Shown: in pieces, positions 24,796 to 33,792 of the stretch
How the letters are laid out: each line of letters opens with the position of its first letter
Numbering within the stretch: the first letter of the stretch is position 1
NCBI GenBank assembly: GCA_041583015.1
Contig: JBFHGR010000002.1
Coordinates: 9,655 to 73,654 of the forward strand
Source: Parvicella sp041583015
GTDB lineage: Bacteria; Bacteroidota; Bacteroidia; Flavobacteriales_D; Parvicellaceae
DNA length: 64,000 bases
Direction of reading: 5' to 3'
Notes under the pieces: generated by a model
The model's input: only the letters and a program-made list of their open reading frames with translations
The model's database searches: none
What the model was told of the DNA's origin: nothing
Position numbers and translations under genes: made by a program

Positions 24796-24975
24796 ATGAA
24801 TAGAGGTTTATTAAGAATTGTAGTAGGTGCTATAGCTGGAGGTCTTGGTTTTTATCAAATTTTCTCTACAAAAGAAGAAATTGAAATTCTTCAATTAGTC
24901 TTGGCTGGATATGGTTTATTTTCTATCGGAATGGGAATTTACTATTTGCAAAAAGATAAAAACGAAAAAACATAA
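24796..24975 (+). CDS. Small two-helix membrane protein (59 aa)
   Basis: Started at MNRGLLRIVV, 14 bases after the terminator. Two hydrophobic helices (about 5-22 and 31-50) are joined by a short polar turn (FSTKEEIEILQ) and followed by the charged tail QKDKNEKT. No family is recognised. The lipoprotein gene at 24980 begins 4 bases later, so the pair is co-transcribed. Its closeness to the PspA cluster may be chance, since a terminator separates them. Confidence 0.58.
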   Translation: MNRGLLRIVVGAIAGGLGFYQIFSTKEEIEILQLVLAGYGLFSIGMGIYYLQKDKNEKT

Positions 24976-24979
24976 ATAT

Positions 24980-25402
24980 ATGTACAAAATAATTTTACTA
25001 GCAGCCTGTGTAGCGTTACTAAGTTGTAGCACTAAAAACAATAACACAACTCAAGCAAAAAACTCAGAATCCGCAGTGTCTACCAAAGAAAAAACAATTA
25101 AGCTAACTCCCTTACAGACGAAGTATACTGTTGCTGTAGGACAAAAGATGGAATATACTGCAAGTGTACATGGTTCTGTTGGAGCAACAACTAAGGTTAC
25201 TACTGACGAAAGTATTGTTAAATTAATTGACACAGATTTTAAGTATAACAATCCATCTAAAAGTGATATGCCTGGAGGAGACTCTGGTAAAAGAACATAC
25301 ACTTTTGAAGCTTTACAGCCAGGTATTGGTTCTTTAACAATAGTAGACTCTTTCCAAGGGGAAGTACAAAACACTTACGAATTAGAAATTACTGTTGAGT
25401 AG
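24980..25402 (+). CDS. Lipoprotein with possible chagasin-like (I42) domain
   Basis: A 140-residue lipoprotein started at MYKIILLAACVALLSC, where the Cys is the lipidation site; an in-frame upstream ATG at 24911 is inside the previous gene. After a Ser/Asn/Thr linker comes a beta-rich domain: LTPLQTKYTVAVGQKMEYTA, GSVGATTKVTTDESIVKLID, SGKRTYTFEALQPGIGSLTI and a final NTYELEITVE. Strand order and the aromatic-Gly turn resemble chagasin-type cysteine protease inhibitors or a general Ig-like fold. The classic NPTTGY loop is not clear, so the call is tentative. Confidence 0.6.
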   Translation: MYKIILLAACVALLSCSTKNNNTTQAKNSESAVSTKEKTIKLTPLQTKYTVAVGQKMEYTASVHGSVGATTKVTTDESIVKLIDTDFKYNNPSKSDMPGGDSGKRTYTFEALQPGIGSLTIVDSFQGEVQNTYELEITVE

Positions 25403-25413
25403 ATCTTAAACAA

Positions 25414-25456
25414 AAAAAACTTCTAAATACATGTCTAGTGCATTAGAAGTTTTTTA
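25414..25456. terminator. Bidirectional terminator between convergent genes
   Basis: AAAAAACTTCTAA and TTAGAAGTTTTTT form a 13-base stem around a 16-base loop, with A and T tracts on either side. It sits between the lipoprotein gene and convergent comB and can serve both. Confidence 0.75.
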
Positions 25457-25476
25457 TTTTCTCTATAGTAAAATGC

Positions 25477-26199
25477 TTACATTTTCACCAAATACTTTCC
25501 TTTCTTAATTGGAATAACATTTGTTTGATTTGGCGTCAAGCAATACTTGATATCCTCATTTAAGTTCAAATCACGTAACCTTCTTCTATGAGAAGACGCT
25601 TTCAAATACCCGTTGATATTCTCACTTGCAGACCTAAATAAATACTTTGCAGCAATAGATGAATCAAAATCACTTCTAAACTTACCACTTTCAAGTAATT
25701 TATCTACAAATGCTCCTGCACAAATAGTATCTTCCAAGCAAAATGTTTCTTTCCAGCCAGAGCCTAGTAACAATACATTTCGCTTTTGTTTGATTAGCCA
25801 ATCACTTAAAGCATCTAAATTCAGTAGCGATCCGATAACAACAGTTTCTGCTTTTCGAGCCGTGTGAATAGCCATAGTGCCGTTTGTAGTAGTGATAACA
25901 ATAGTTTCGCCCTTGTATTTTCCATCCACATACGATAGTGGCGAGTTTCCTAATGTAAATCCATCCACAATCTGACCTTTTCGCTCTGCTGCGACAATAA
26001 ACCCTTTCTTTTTGTATTCTAACGCCTCTTCCAATGTGGCTACAGGAATCATTTTCTTAACACCACCTTCAAATGCTGCACACATAGCAGAAGTAGCACG
26101 AAGAACATCAATACAGACTACTATATCAACGTCTTCATTATATAATTCATATGAACGAGGAGTGAAGCAAACTTCTACCCTTGGTTTTCCTTTAGGCAT
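25477..26199 (-). CDS. comB: 2-phosphosulfolactate phosphatase (ComB family)
   Basis: A 240-residue protein with the ComB family motifs: VVCIDVLRATSAMCAAFEGG near the N-terminus, ERKGQIVDGFTLGNSPLSY, the TTTNGTMAIHTARKA loop and LLGSGWKETFCLEDTICAGA, which form the Mg-dependent phosphatase site. ComB removes phosphate from 2-phosphosulfolactate in coenzyme M or sulfolactate biosynthesis. Bacteroidota carry ComB homologues without the rest of a methanogen pathway; a role in sulfonolipid or sulfolactate metabolism is a reasonable inference. It starts two bases after the gcvT stop, so the two form an operon. Confidence 0.88.
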   Translation of the reverse strand: MPKGKPRVEVCFTPRSYELYNEDVDIVVCIDVLRATSAMCAAFEGGVKKMIPVATLEEALEYKKKGFIVAAERKGQIVDGFTLGNSPLSYVDGKYKGETIVITTTNGTMAIHTARKAETVVIGSLLNLDALSDWLIKQKRNVLLLGSGWKETFCLEDTICAGAFVDKLLESGKFRSDFDSSIAAKYLFRSASENINGYLKASSHRRRLRDLNLNEDIKYCLTPNQTNVIPIKKGKYLVKM

Positions 26200-26201
26200 A
26201 A

Positions 26202-27284
26202 TTAGGCTTTATAAAATGGTAACTTAACAACTTTCGCTTTTACACTTTTATTTCTAATATCTAAGTATATTTCAGAACCTTCCGCTGTAAATTCGTTGTT
26301 TACATAACCTAATCCTATCGCTTTCTTCAATGATGGAGATTGCGTTCCCGAAGTTACTCTTCCTATGTTATTTCCTTCAGCATCAACGATGGAATAATCA
26401 TGTCTTGGAATTCCTCTATCTATCATTTCAAACGCGACTAATTTCTTAGTAACTCCTGCTTCTTTTTGTTTTGCTAAATTATCACTATTGGTAAATTCCT
26501 TTGTAAATTTAGTAATCCACCCCAGACCTGCTTCAAATGGAGAAGTAGTATCATCAATATCATTACCATATAGACAGAATCCCATTTCTAATCTTAACGT
26601 ATCTCTAGCAGCTAAACCAATCGGTTTAATACCAAACTCTTCACCTGCTTCAAAAACTTTTTTCCACACTTCTTCTGCAACTTCATTTGGAATATATAAT
26701 TCAAAACCTCCACTACCAGTATAACCAGTTGCAGAAAGAATTACATTATCAACTCCAGCAAACGTTCCTTTGGTAAAGTGGTAATATTTCACTTCAGATA
26801 AATTTACGTCTGTCAACTTTTGCAATGTTTCTGTAGCCTTTGGTCCTTGAACCGCCAATAAAGACATTGAATCAGAAATATCTGTCATTTCTACACCAAA
26901 AGTATTGTGTGATTTAATCCAATTCCAATCTTTTTCAATGTTAGATGCATTAACAACCAATAAATACTCTTCATCAGACATTTTATAAACCAACAAATCA
27001 TCCACAATACCACCATCATTATTGGGTAGACAAGAATACTGCGCTCTACCATCATATAATTTTGAAGCATCATTAGTAGTTACCTTTTGAATTAAATCCA
27101 ATGCCTTTGGACCTCTCAAAATAAATTCCCCCATATGAGAAACATCAAAAACCCCTACTCCAGTTCTCACTGTTTCATGTTCTGCGTTTACCCCTTCATA
27201 TTGAACAGGCATATTGTAACCTGCAAATGGTACCATCTTAGCGCCTAATGATTCATGTATATGTGATAATGCTGTATTTTTCAT
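26202..27284 (-). CDS. gcvT: Aminomethyltransferase (glycine cleavage T protein)
   Basis: A 360-residue protein from MKNTALSHIHESLGAKMVPF, the normal GcvT N-terminus; the in-frame Met 11 codons upstream lies too close to the promoter. The T protein transfers the aminomethyl group to tetrahydrofolate in glycine cleavage. Diagnostic segments are MPVQYEGVNAEHETVRTGVG, FDVSHMGEFILRGPKALDLI, GIVDDLLVYKMSDEEYLLVV and the RDTLRLEMGFCLYGNDID folate-binding region. The genes for P, H and L proteins are not in the window. comB follows after two bases. Confidence 0.96.
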   Translation of the reverse strand: MKNTALSHIHESLGAKMVPFAGYNMPVQYEGVNAEHETVRTGVGVFDVSHMGEFILRGPKALDLIQKVTTNDASKLYDGRAQYSCLPNNDGGIVDDLLVYKMSDEEYLLVVNASNIEKDWNWIKSHNTFGVEMTDISDSMSLLAVQGPKATETLQKLTDVNLSEVKYYHFTKGTFAGVDNVILSATGYTGSGGFELYIPNEVAEEVWKKVFEAGEEFGIKPIGLAARDTLRLEMGFCLYGNDIDDTTSPFEAGLGWITKFTKEFTNSDNLAKQKEAGVTKKLVAFEMIDRGIPRHDYSIVDAEGNNIGRVTSGTQSPSLKKAIGLGYVNNEFTAEGSEIYLDIRNKSVKAKVVKLPFYKA

Positions 27285-27314
27285 AGAATTTTTGTTTTTA
27301 ATATATAAGTATTG

Positions 27315-27322
27315 CAAATTTA
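27315..27322 (-). promoter_or_regulatory. Putative -7 element for gcvT-comB
   Basis: On the minus strand this reads TAAATTTG followed by CA, about 30 bases before the chosen gcvT start, matching TAnnTTTG. Confidence 0.45.
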
Positions 27323-27492
27323 ATCATCCTAATGAACTTGCTTAATTTTGAGTAAGATTTTTTCGAAGTATTAAAACATTTAAATCTATTTATGGAATTT
27401 GAATGTTATTGTAATTTTCCAATACAGTTAAACGATTAAAGAGTATTGCTTACATTTGATGAGATATAATTGTAGTAAATAAAAACTTCTGA

Positions 27493-28293
27493 ATGCCTAT
27501 CATCATCGTAATACTTTCATTTTTATTAATTGGATTTCTGATATTCAAACTAAACCCAAAAAAACAAAAAGAATGGATTTTACCTAGCGAATCATTCCCT
27601 GAAAAGTGGAAAACTATTCTAATCGATCAAATTGCTTTTTATAGGTCATTAACAGAAGATGAGAAAAAAAGATTTGAATATAAAGTACATGAGTTTCTCT
27701 TAAATTGTAGCATTACAGGAGTAAGAACTAACATAACCGACCTAGATAGAATATTAGTTGCGGCTAGTGCCATCATCCCCATTTTTAGTTTCCCAAATTG
27801 GAAGTATTACAACCTTAAAGAAGTGCTAATTTACCCAACTATGTTTAATGATAAATTTGAAACCGAAGGGTCCGAAAGAAGAATAATGGGCATGGTGGGC
27901 AATCAATATATGGATGGGCACATGATCCTATCTCAACAATCTTTGAAACACGGATTTCAAAATGAAACAGACAAGAAAAACACAGCCATTCATGAGTTTG
28001 TTCATTTAATAGATAAAAAAGATGGCGCCATTGATGGAATACCAGAGATTTTAATGGAGAAACAATATGTTATACCTTGGTTAGACTTCATAAATAAAAA
28101 AATGAATGAGATTTATGAGGGAGAGTCTGATATCAATCCATATGCAGGAACTAATCAGGCAGAATTCTTCTCCGTGGCCAGTGAATACTTCTTTGAACGA
28201 CCAAAATTGCTAAAGAAAAAGCATCCAGATTTATATGATCATTTGGAAAAATTATTTAGACAGGATATGTCAGAGAAAAATCTAAAAAAATGA
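27493..28293 (+). CDS. MtfA-like zinc-dependent peptidase
   Basis: A 266-residue protein with an N-terminal membrane helix (about 1-20). The zinc-binding motif is HEFVH (His167, Glu168, His171) in NTAIHEFVHLIDKKDGAIDG, which matches the MtfA family. ITDLDRILVAASAIIPIFSF and QAEFFSVASEYFFERPKLL, which carries the further family glutamate and aromatic residues, are also typical. E. coli MtfA is cytoplasmic; this homologue is membrane-anchored, as are others in Bacteroidota. Its stop overlaps the start of a methyltransferase gene by 4 bases. Confidence 0.88.
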   Translation: MPIIIVILSFLLIGFLIFKLNPKKQKEWILPSESFPEKWKTILIDQIAFYRSLTEDEKKRFEYKVHEFLLNCSITGVRTNITDLDRILVAASAIIPIFSFPNWKYYNLKEVLIYPTMFNDKFETEGSERRIMGMVGNQYMDGHMILSQQSLKHGFQNETDKKNTAIHEFVHLIDKKDGAIDGIPEILMEKQYVIPWLDFINKKMNEIYEGESDINPYAGTNQAEFFSVASEYFFERPKLLKKKHPDLYDHLEKLFRQDMSEKNLKK

Positions 28294-28895
28294 AATTTTA
28301 CAAAAAAATATTTGCCGATAAATATGATTCGTTTATGTCGAGTATCGAAACTTCATTTCATGAAATTAGAGCTGAATTAATCGGCAATCTACAAGGCGAG
28401 ATTCTAGACGTAGGTTCTGGCACTGGTGTCAATTTTGAACATTACAATGCTAATGCAAATGTCATAGCAGTTGAACCCTCTGCTTTTATGCTGGAAAAGG
28501 CTAAAGCAAAATTACCCGCTAAGGCAAATATCACCACTTACAACATGAGTGTTACTGACAATCAAATGGATTCAATTATTACTAAACATTCATTAGATTA
28601 TGTTGTATGTACTTTGGTATTGTGCACCATTCCCAATCAACATTTAGCACTAAAAAAATTCAAAGAATGGTTAAAACCAACAGGTAAATTAATCATCTTG
28701 GAACACATTCATGCCGAAAAAAAAACAAACCGACTTTTGCACAATATAGCAAATCCCGCTTGGAAAGTTGTTGGCGATGGCTGCAATATAAATAGAGATA
28801 CAGATGTTTTCATCAAAAAAGCTGGATTTAAGATGGAAAGTGAGCAATACTTTAAAAAGACACTACGTTTTTATCAAGGTATTTTTACTGTTTAA
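28290..28895 (+). CDS. Class I SAM-dependent methyltransferase
   Basis: A 201-residue methyltransferase. Motif I is EILDVGSGTGVNFEHYN, motif II is NVIAVEPSAFMLEKAKAKLP, and VVCTLVLCTIPNQHLALKKF with LIILEHIHAEKKTNRLLHNI gives the remaining core. The order and the EHIHAE segment resemble the METTL7 / UbiE-like methyltransferases that act on small hydrophobic or thiol substrates. No membrane helix is seen. Its ATG overlaps the peptidase stop (ATGA), so the two genes are translated together. Confidence 0.88.
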   Translation: MKFYKKIFADKYDSFMSSIETSFHEIRAELIGNLQGEILDVGSGTGVNFEHYNANANVIAVEPSAFMLEKAKAKLPAKANITTYNMSVTDNQMDSIITKHSLDYVVCTLVLCTIPNQHLALKKFKEWLKPTGKLIILEHIHAEKKTNRLLHNIANPAWKVVGDGCNINRDTDVFIKKAGFKMESEQYFKKTLRFYQGIFTV

Positions 28896-28903
28896 AACAA
28901 ATT

Positions 28904-31900
28904 TTAAACTAGTTCTCCCCCATTCTCTCCACTTCCAGGTCCAATGGTAATCACTTGATTTGCTACCTCAATCAACGCTGAATTATGTTCTATAAAAAGA
29001 ACTGTATTTCCTCGCGCTACAATGGATTGAAATAATTTTATTAAGGTTTGTATATCAAAATAGTGTAGTCCAATACTTGGTTCATCAAAAAGATATAAAG
29101 TAGTTCCTTTGCTCTTCTGCATTAAAGAAGCCGCTAACTTCAACCGTTGAGTTTCTCCACCAGATAAGGTATTTCCTGCTTGTCCAAGAATTAAATGTCC
29201 AACCCCTACATCTTTCAATATATTTAATTTCTCAATAATTGAACTTGAATCAAAAAACACTAATGCTTCCTGCACAGTCATTTGCAATATATCTCCAATA
29301 GAGCAATCCTTAATTTTGCATTTGAGTACAGTTCTGTTATACCTCATGCCTTTACAACTATCGCAAGTCAACCAAATATCACTCATAAAGTCCATACTCG
29401 TTTTTACTTTCCCTAGTCCAGCACAAATTTTACATTTACCATTTTTACTTTGGTAAGAGAAATCCGCTTTTTTTAGTCCCGCTTTTTTAGCACCTTCTGT
29501 TTTGGAGAATTCAAGTTTTAGTTGATCTATAATTCCGGTGTACGTAACAGGTGTACTTGTTCTACTTTGCATTAATGGAGTTTGATCCATCAATAAAACT
29601 TCTTCAAATTGATCCATTCCAAGCACCTCATCACAAAATACATTTCTATTCTTTTGCCAAGATTTGAACAACACCTCTCTTATTAAACTAGTTTTTCCAC
29701 TTCCAGAAACACCAGTTACTGCTATTATTTGTTGAGCATAAAAATCTACATCAATATGCTTAAGGTTATTAGCAAATGCTCCCCTAACACCAAATTTTGC
29801 TCCCCGTTTTATTTGTTTTTTTTCAATGGCATTTTTCCTATTGTTCAGCAATCGGTATGTCACTGAATCCACTACAGAAGAAATATTTTCTAGTTTTCCT
29901 TGATAGATTATCTCCCCTCCTAGCCTGCCTGCACCTGGTCCCATTTCAATAACATAATCTGCCGTTTGAATAAACAATGGGTCATGCTCTACTACTATGA
30001 CAGTATTGCCATTGGCAACAATACGTTTCAATAAATTGGACAAAACAATAACTTGTGCACTATCTAAACCAATGGTTGGTTCATCTAACACATAAATCAC
30101 TCCGTACAAATGTGTGGACAATTGCCCTGCCAATGTTACTCGCTGACGCTCTCCACCAGACAAAGAATTTACTGCTCTATCCAAGGTTAAATAGCCTAAT
30201 CCTAGATCTATAATAATCTGTAATGATTTTTTGACACCAGGTAAAACAACTTGACTAATGGCTAAAATTACATCATCAACCTTCGCTTCAATACCCTTTA
30301 TTAATTCCAAACAAGATGTAATACTCAGTCGTGTTAATTCGTGAATATTTTTCTCTAAAAAAGTCGTATTTAACAACGCTGGTTTTAATCTACTTCCTCG
30401 ACACTCTGTACATTCCACCTCATGCAATAGTTCTTCTACATTCTTGGTGTTCTTATTATGCAAAGTTCGTTGATACTCATCGTCAATATAATTACACAAT
30501 CCTAACCATTTGGCCTGTAATTTTTGTACTCCTGTTCTTGATTTAGTAACATATTCCCAAGAAACATCCCACAAAGTTTCTCCTGTTCCATACAGAATAA
30601 CATCTTTTATTTCTTTATCTAATTGACGCCATGGACGGTCCAAATTCCAATTGTTATTTTGAGCCGCTTCTCGCAATGTTGCCATAAACTGTCCTTTTGA
30701 ATCTGCATAATATCCTATTGTTTTATTGGTAGATACCGCTCCTTCAAAAATGGATTTATCTTGATTTACAATAATAGCATCTGGATTGCATTTACGCTTT
30801 ACACCAAGCCCTTCGCATGCTGGACATGCACCTAAATGATGATTGAAAGAAAAATGCTGCGCAGTGTAATTCTCTCCTTCGTGTTGGGATATCCTTGAAT
30901 ACAATAATCTAAAAGAATCATAAACACCTGATAATGTTCCTACCGTAGAACGTGTAGATGGCGCACCTCCTTTTCGATTGATCCCTATAGCAGGTCCCAA
31001 GCCTGAAAATGATGCTATTTCTGCCGAACTATTTTGCTGTAGGAAACTTCTATTATAAGTGGATAATGACTCCGTAAACCTAGCATTTGCTTCCGAAAAA
31101 ATAGTTTCATACACTAATGAGGTCTTACCACTTCCAGATAACCCAGTCACCACTGTCAATTGATTTTTAGGAATGCGAACATTGACATTTTTTAACCCAT
31201 GTGTTGTAATACCATTCAATTCTATTTGGTTTGCAATGTTTGGAATTGTTGCGGATTGTTTAATCTCTTTTCTAACTTTATGAAATTCATTTCTTGGAAA
31301 TCCTTGATAAGTAACCTTCCCTCCTTCCTTTCCACACCTAGGACCTAATTCTATATGCCAATCACTATGTTGGATAATCAATTCATCTTGCTCGATACAA
31401 ACAATTGTATTTCCTTTCTTTTTTATAGTATCAAATAACATCAATAAGGAATCGATGTCACTTGCATGTAGTCCGATACTTGGTTCTGTAATCACATAAA
31501 GTGTATCACCTGTATCTTTCTTTTGCAACTGGTTGGCAATTTTAATTCTCTGTGCCTCACCACCAGAAAGCGTGGTAGAAGACTGACCTAAAGTTAAATA
31601 CCCTAATCCTATTTCTTGCAATAAATGAAGTCCAAGTATTATCTTTTTATGATTCGCAAAAATCAATGCTGCTTCATTAATTGATAATTTGTAAATATCT
31701 GCTATTGATAAACTATTAAATTTTACTTCCAGTGTTTCCTTATTGAATCTATCACCATTACAATCGCCACAAACTAATTCTACATTACCCAAAAAGTGCA
31801 TGCCAATTTGAATTTTACCTGCTCCTTGGCAAGTTTCACAACGCCCTCCTTTGTTATTAAATGAAAAGCGAGATTTAGTGTATTTCCTTTTCTTAGATTC

Positions 31901-33670
31901 CGGTAAACTGACAAATAAATCTCGAATGTGATCTGACAAGCCCAAATATGTAGCAGGGTTACTCCTTGGTGTTTTCCCTATAGGAGAATGATCGATAAAA
32001 ATCAATTTATTAATCGCTTCTAAATTCTCATGAGCGTTCAATTTTACTTGGCCTTCAACTTCTATTCCCAATTGCCGCTGTACTGCCCTTAACAATGTTT
32101 CTTTCACTAAACTAGTTTTCCCCACTCCCGACCGTCCACTTACTACATTAAGTTTACCTAATTGGAATGCAACATCTATATTTTTTAAATTCCTTTCCGA
32201 ACAACCTATCAATCTAATGAACTTTCCATTGAATCTCTTTGGAATGAAAGTATCTTCATTCATTTTCTGAACTGCCCGGAAAGTAGGACTTACGTCAAAT
32301 AATTGCTTGCTTTGAATGAACTTTTCAAATGCTCCATTAAAGATTAATTCACCTCCATTAATTCCTGCTTGAGGTCCAATCTCTATGATATGATCTGCAC
32401 TTGAAATAGTTTCCAAATCATGCTCCACCACAATAACTGTGTTTCCTTTCTTTACTAATTCCTTGAAGTGATGAATTAACTTTACATTCTCTTCTGAATT
32501 TAACCCGATACTTGGCTCGTCAAAAACATACAACACATCACTCAATGGCACTAAAATTTGATTAGCCACTCTGATTCGCTGAATTTCACTTGCACTAAGT
32601 GATTTGGCAGAACGATCTATTGTTAAATGACCTATCCCCAAATCCTCCAACAACGCAATTTGTCTGGTTATTTTAGTTACAATTTCTTTGGCTACAGTTT
32701 TCCATTTATGATCCTCAATCCATGCTCTTAATTCATTTAGTTCCATGGTTACCAACTCGGCAATGTTCTTACCCTGAACAGTAACACTCAATGCATCATC
32801 GTTTAGTCTTGTACCATTGCATGATTGGCAAGTAACCGCATGTACATATTTTAAAATATTGGCATTTCTATCTCTTCTCAAAATATCAGACATGATAGGT
32901 ATCATCCCTTTATAAAACCCTTCCTCTCTAGGTTTGGCTTTAATACCTGTCCATTTCAATCGAGATTCTAGACTGTGCTTTCCAAATGGCACTTTGATCT
33001 TCTCACTACCATATAAAATTACATTTTGCTGTGCAGTGCTGAGTTCATTCCAAGGAATATTCACATTAAAACCCTCTGCTTCGCAAACTTGATTGAGCAC
33101 ATCGATGGTCACTTGCGAATACATGATATATCCGTTAGGCAAGGTTGGCGCCAACGCCCCTTCACGAATAGACCTTCTTGGATAGATGATTAATTTATTC
33201 AAATCTATTTGCTCTTCTTTACCGATGCCATTGCATCGCTTGCACTTACCTGTCTCAGCATTGAAAGAAAATAATCCTCGCGTTAGTTGAATTTCCTTTT
33301 TTGTAGTGCCTGCTCTAGCAAATAACAAACGTAATAAGTCGTATATATCAGACATGGTTCCCACAGTAGATCGAGCATGCATTCCTGATGTACCTTGACC
33401 AATGGCTATAACAGGAGACAACCCTTCAATATTATCCACATCAGGGCGATTTAATTTACCTAAAAACTGACGTGCAAAAGATGGTAATGTTTCAAAATAC
33501 CTACGCTGTCCTTCTTTGGCTATGATATCAAACACTAAACTAGATTTTCCGGATCCTGAAATCCCAGTCACCACAATAAACTTGTTGTGAGGAATTTTTA
33601 ATGATATATTTTTTAAATTATTGGTTTTTGCCCCTTGAATTATAATTTCTGAACGTTTGCTTGATGTCAT
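28904..33670 (-). CDS. Double-length UvrA-like protein (two fused UvrA halves, four ABC modules)
   Basis: A 1588-residue protein with four ABC modules in two UvrA-like halves (about 1-800 and 801-1588). Walker A motifs lie at 36-43, 512-519, 843-850 and 1320-1327, and zinc CxxC pairs at 143/281, 611/634, 949/1087 and 1413/1436. Each half is shorter than canonical UvrA (about 940), so UvrB-binding or insertion segments appear reduced. The second half looks intact (LSGGE at 1170 and 1502, Walker B DE, H-loop His). The first is altered: the signature reads LSASE at 358, module 2 has ITEPS instead of a DEP Walker B, and Gln761 replaces the H-loop His. UvrA normally works as a homodimer, so this looks like a covalent pseudo-dimer. 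Candidate roles are DNA-damage recognition or drug resistance. It is a paralogue rather than the housekeeping uvrA. Confidence 0.9.
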   Translation of the reverse strand: MTSSKRSEIIIQGAKTNNLKNISLKIPHNKFIVVTGISGSGKSSLVFDIIAKEGQRRYFETLPSFARQFLGKLNRPDVDNIEGLSPVIAIGQGTSGMHARSTVGTMSDIYDLLRLLFARAGTTKKEIQLTRGLFSFNAETGKCKRCNGIGKEEQIDLNKLIIYPRRSIREGALAPTLPNGYIMYSQVTIDVLNQVCEAEGFNVNIPWNELSTAQQNVILYGSEKIKVPFGKHSLESRLKWTGIKAKPREEGFYKGMIPIMSDILRRDRNANILKYVHAVTCQSCNGTRLNDDALSVTVQGKNIAELVTMELNELRAWIEDHKWKTVAKEIVTKITRQIALLEDLGIGHLTIDRSAKSLSASEIQRIRVANQILVPLSDVLYVFDEPSIGLNSEENVKLIHHFKELVKKGNTVIVVEHDLETISSADHIIEIGPQAGINGGELIFNGAFEKFIQSKQLFDVSPTFRAVQKMNEDTFIPKRFNGKFIRLIGCSERNLKNIDVAFQLGKLNVVSGRSGVGKTSLVKETLLRAVQRQLGIEVEGQVKLNAHENLEAINKLIFIDHSPIGKTPRSNPATYLGLSDHIRDLFVSLPESKKRKYTKSRFSFNNKGGRCETCQGAGKIQIGMHFLGNVELVCGDCNGDRFNKETLEVKFNSLSIADIYKLSINEAALIFANHKKIILGLHLLQEIGLGYLTLGQSSTTLSGGEAQRIKIANQLQKKDTGDTLYVITEPSIGLHASDIDSLLMLFDTIKKKGNTIVCIEQDELIIQHSDWHIELGPRCGKEGGKVTYQGFPRNEFHKVRKEIKQSATIPNIANQIELNGITTHGLKNVNVRIPKNQLTVVTGLSGSGKTSLVYETIFSEANARFTESLSTYNRSFLQQNSSAEIASFSGLGPAIGINRKGGAPSTRSTVGTLSGVYDSFRLLYSRISQHEGENYTAQHFSFNHHLGACPACEGLGVKRKCNPDAIIVNQDKSIFEGAVSTNKTIGYYADSKGQFMATLREAAQNNNWNLDRPWRQLDKEIKDVILYGTGETLWDVSWEYVTKSRTGVQKLQAKWLGLCNYIDDEYQRTLHNKNTKNVEELLHEVECTECRGSRLKPALLNTTFLEKNIHELTRLSITSCLELIKGIEAKVDDVILAISQVVLPGVKKSLQIIIDLGLGYLTLDRAVNSLSGGERQRVTLAGQLSTHLYGVIYVLDEPTIGLDSAQVIVLSNLLKRIVANGNTVIVVEHDPLFIQTADYVIEMGPGAGRLGGEIIYQGKLENISSVVDSVTYRLLNNRKNAIEKKQIKRGAKFGVRGAFANNLKHIDVDFYAQQIIAVTGVSGSGKTSLIREVLFKSWQKNRNVFCDEVLGMDQFEEVLLMDQTPLMQSRTSTPVTYTGIIDQLKLEFSKTEGAKKAGLKKADFSYQSKNGKCKICAGLGKVKTSMDFMSDIWLTCDSCKGMRYNRTVLKCKIKDCSIGDILQMTVQEALVFFDSSSIIEKLNILKDVGVGHLILGQAGNTLSGGETQRLKLAASLMQKSKGTTLYLFDEPSIGLHYFDIQTLIKLFQSIVARGNTVLFIEHNSALIEVANQVITIGPGSGENGGELV

Positions 33671-33792
33671 ATCGTGAAATTAATAAAATAAGTTTTGAAT
33701 ACTAGTTCCTCAATAGATATTGAAAATTTATAAATCCATAATTTCAGTGAGATATTCTAAAACCATAAATAATAGTACAACTGAAATACAAT

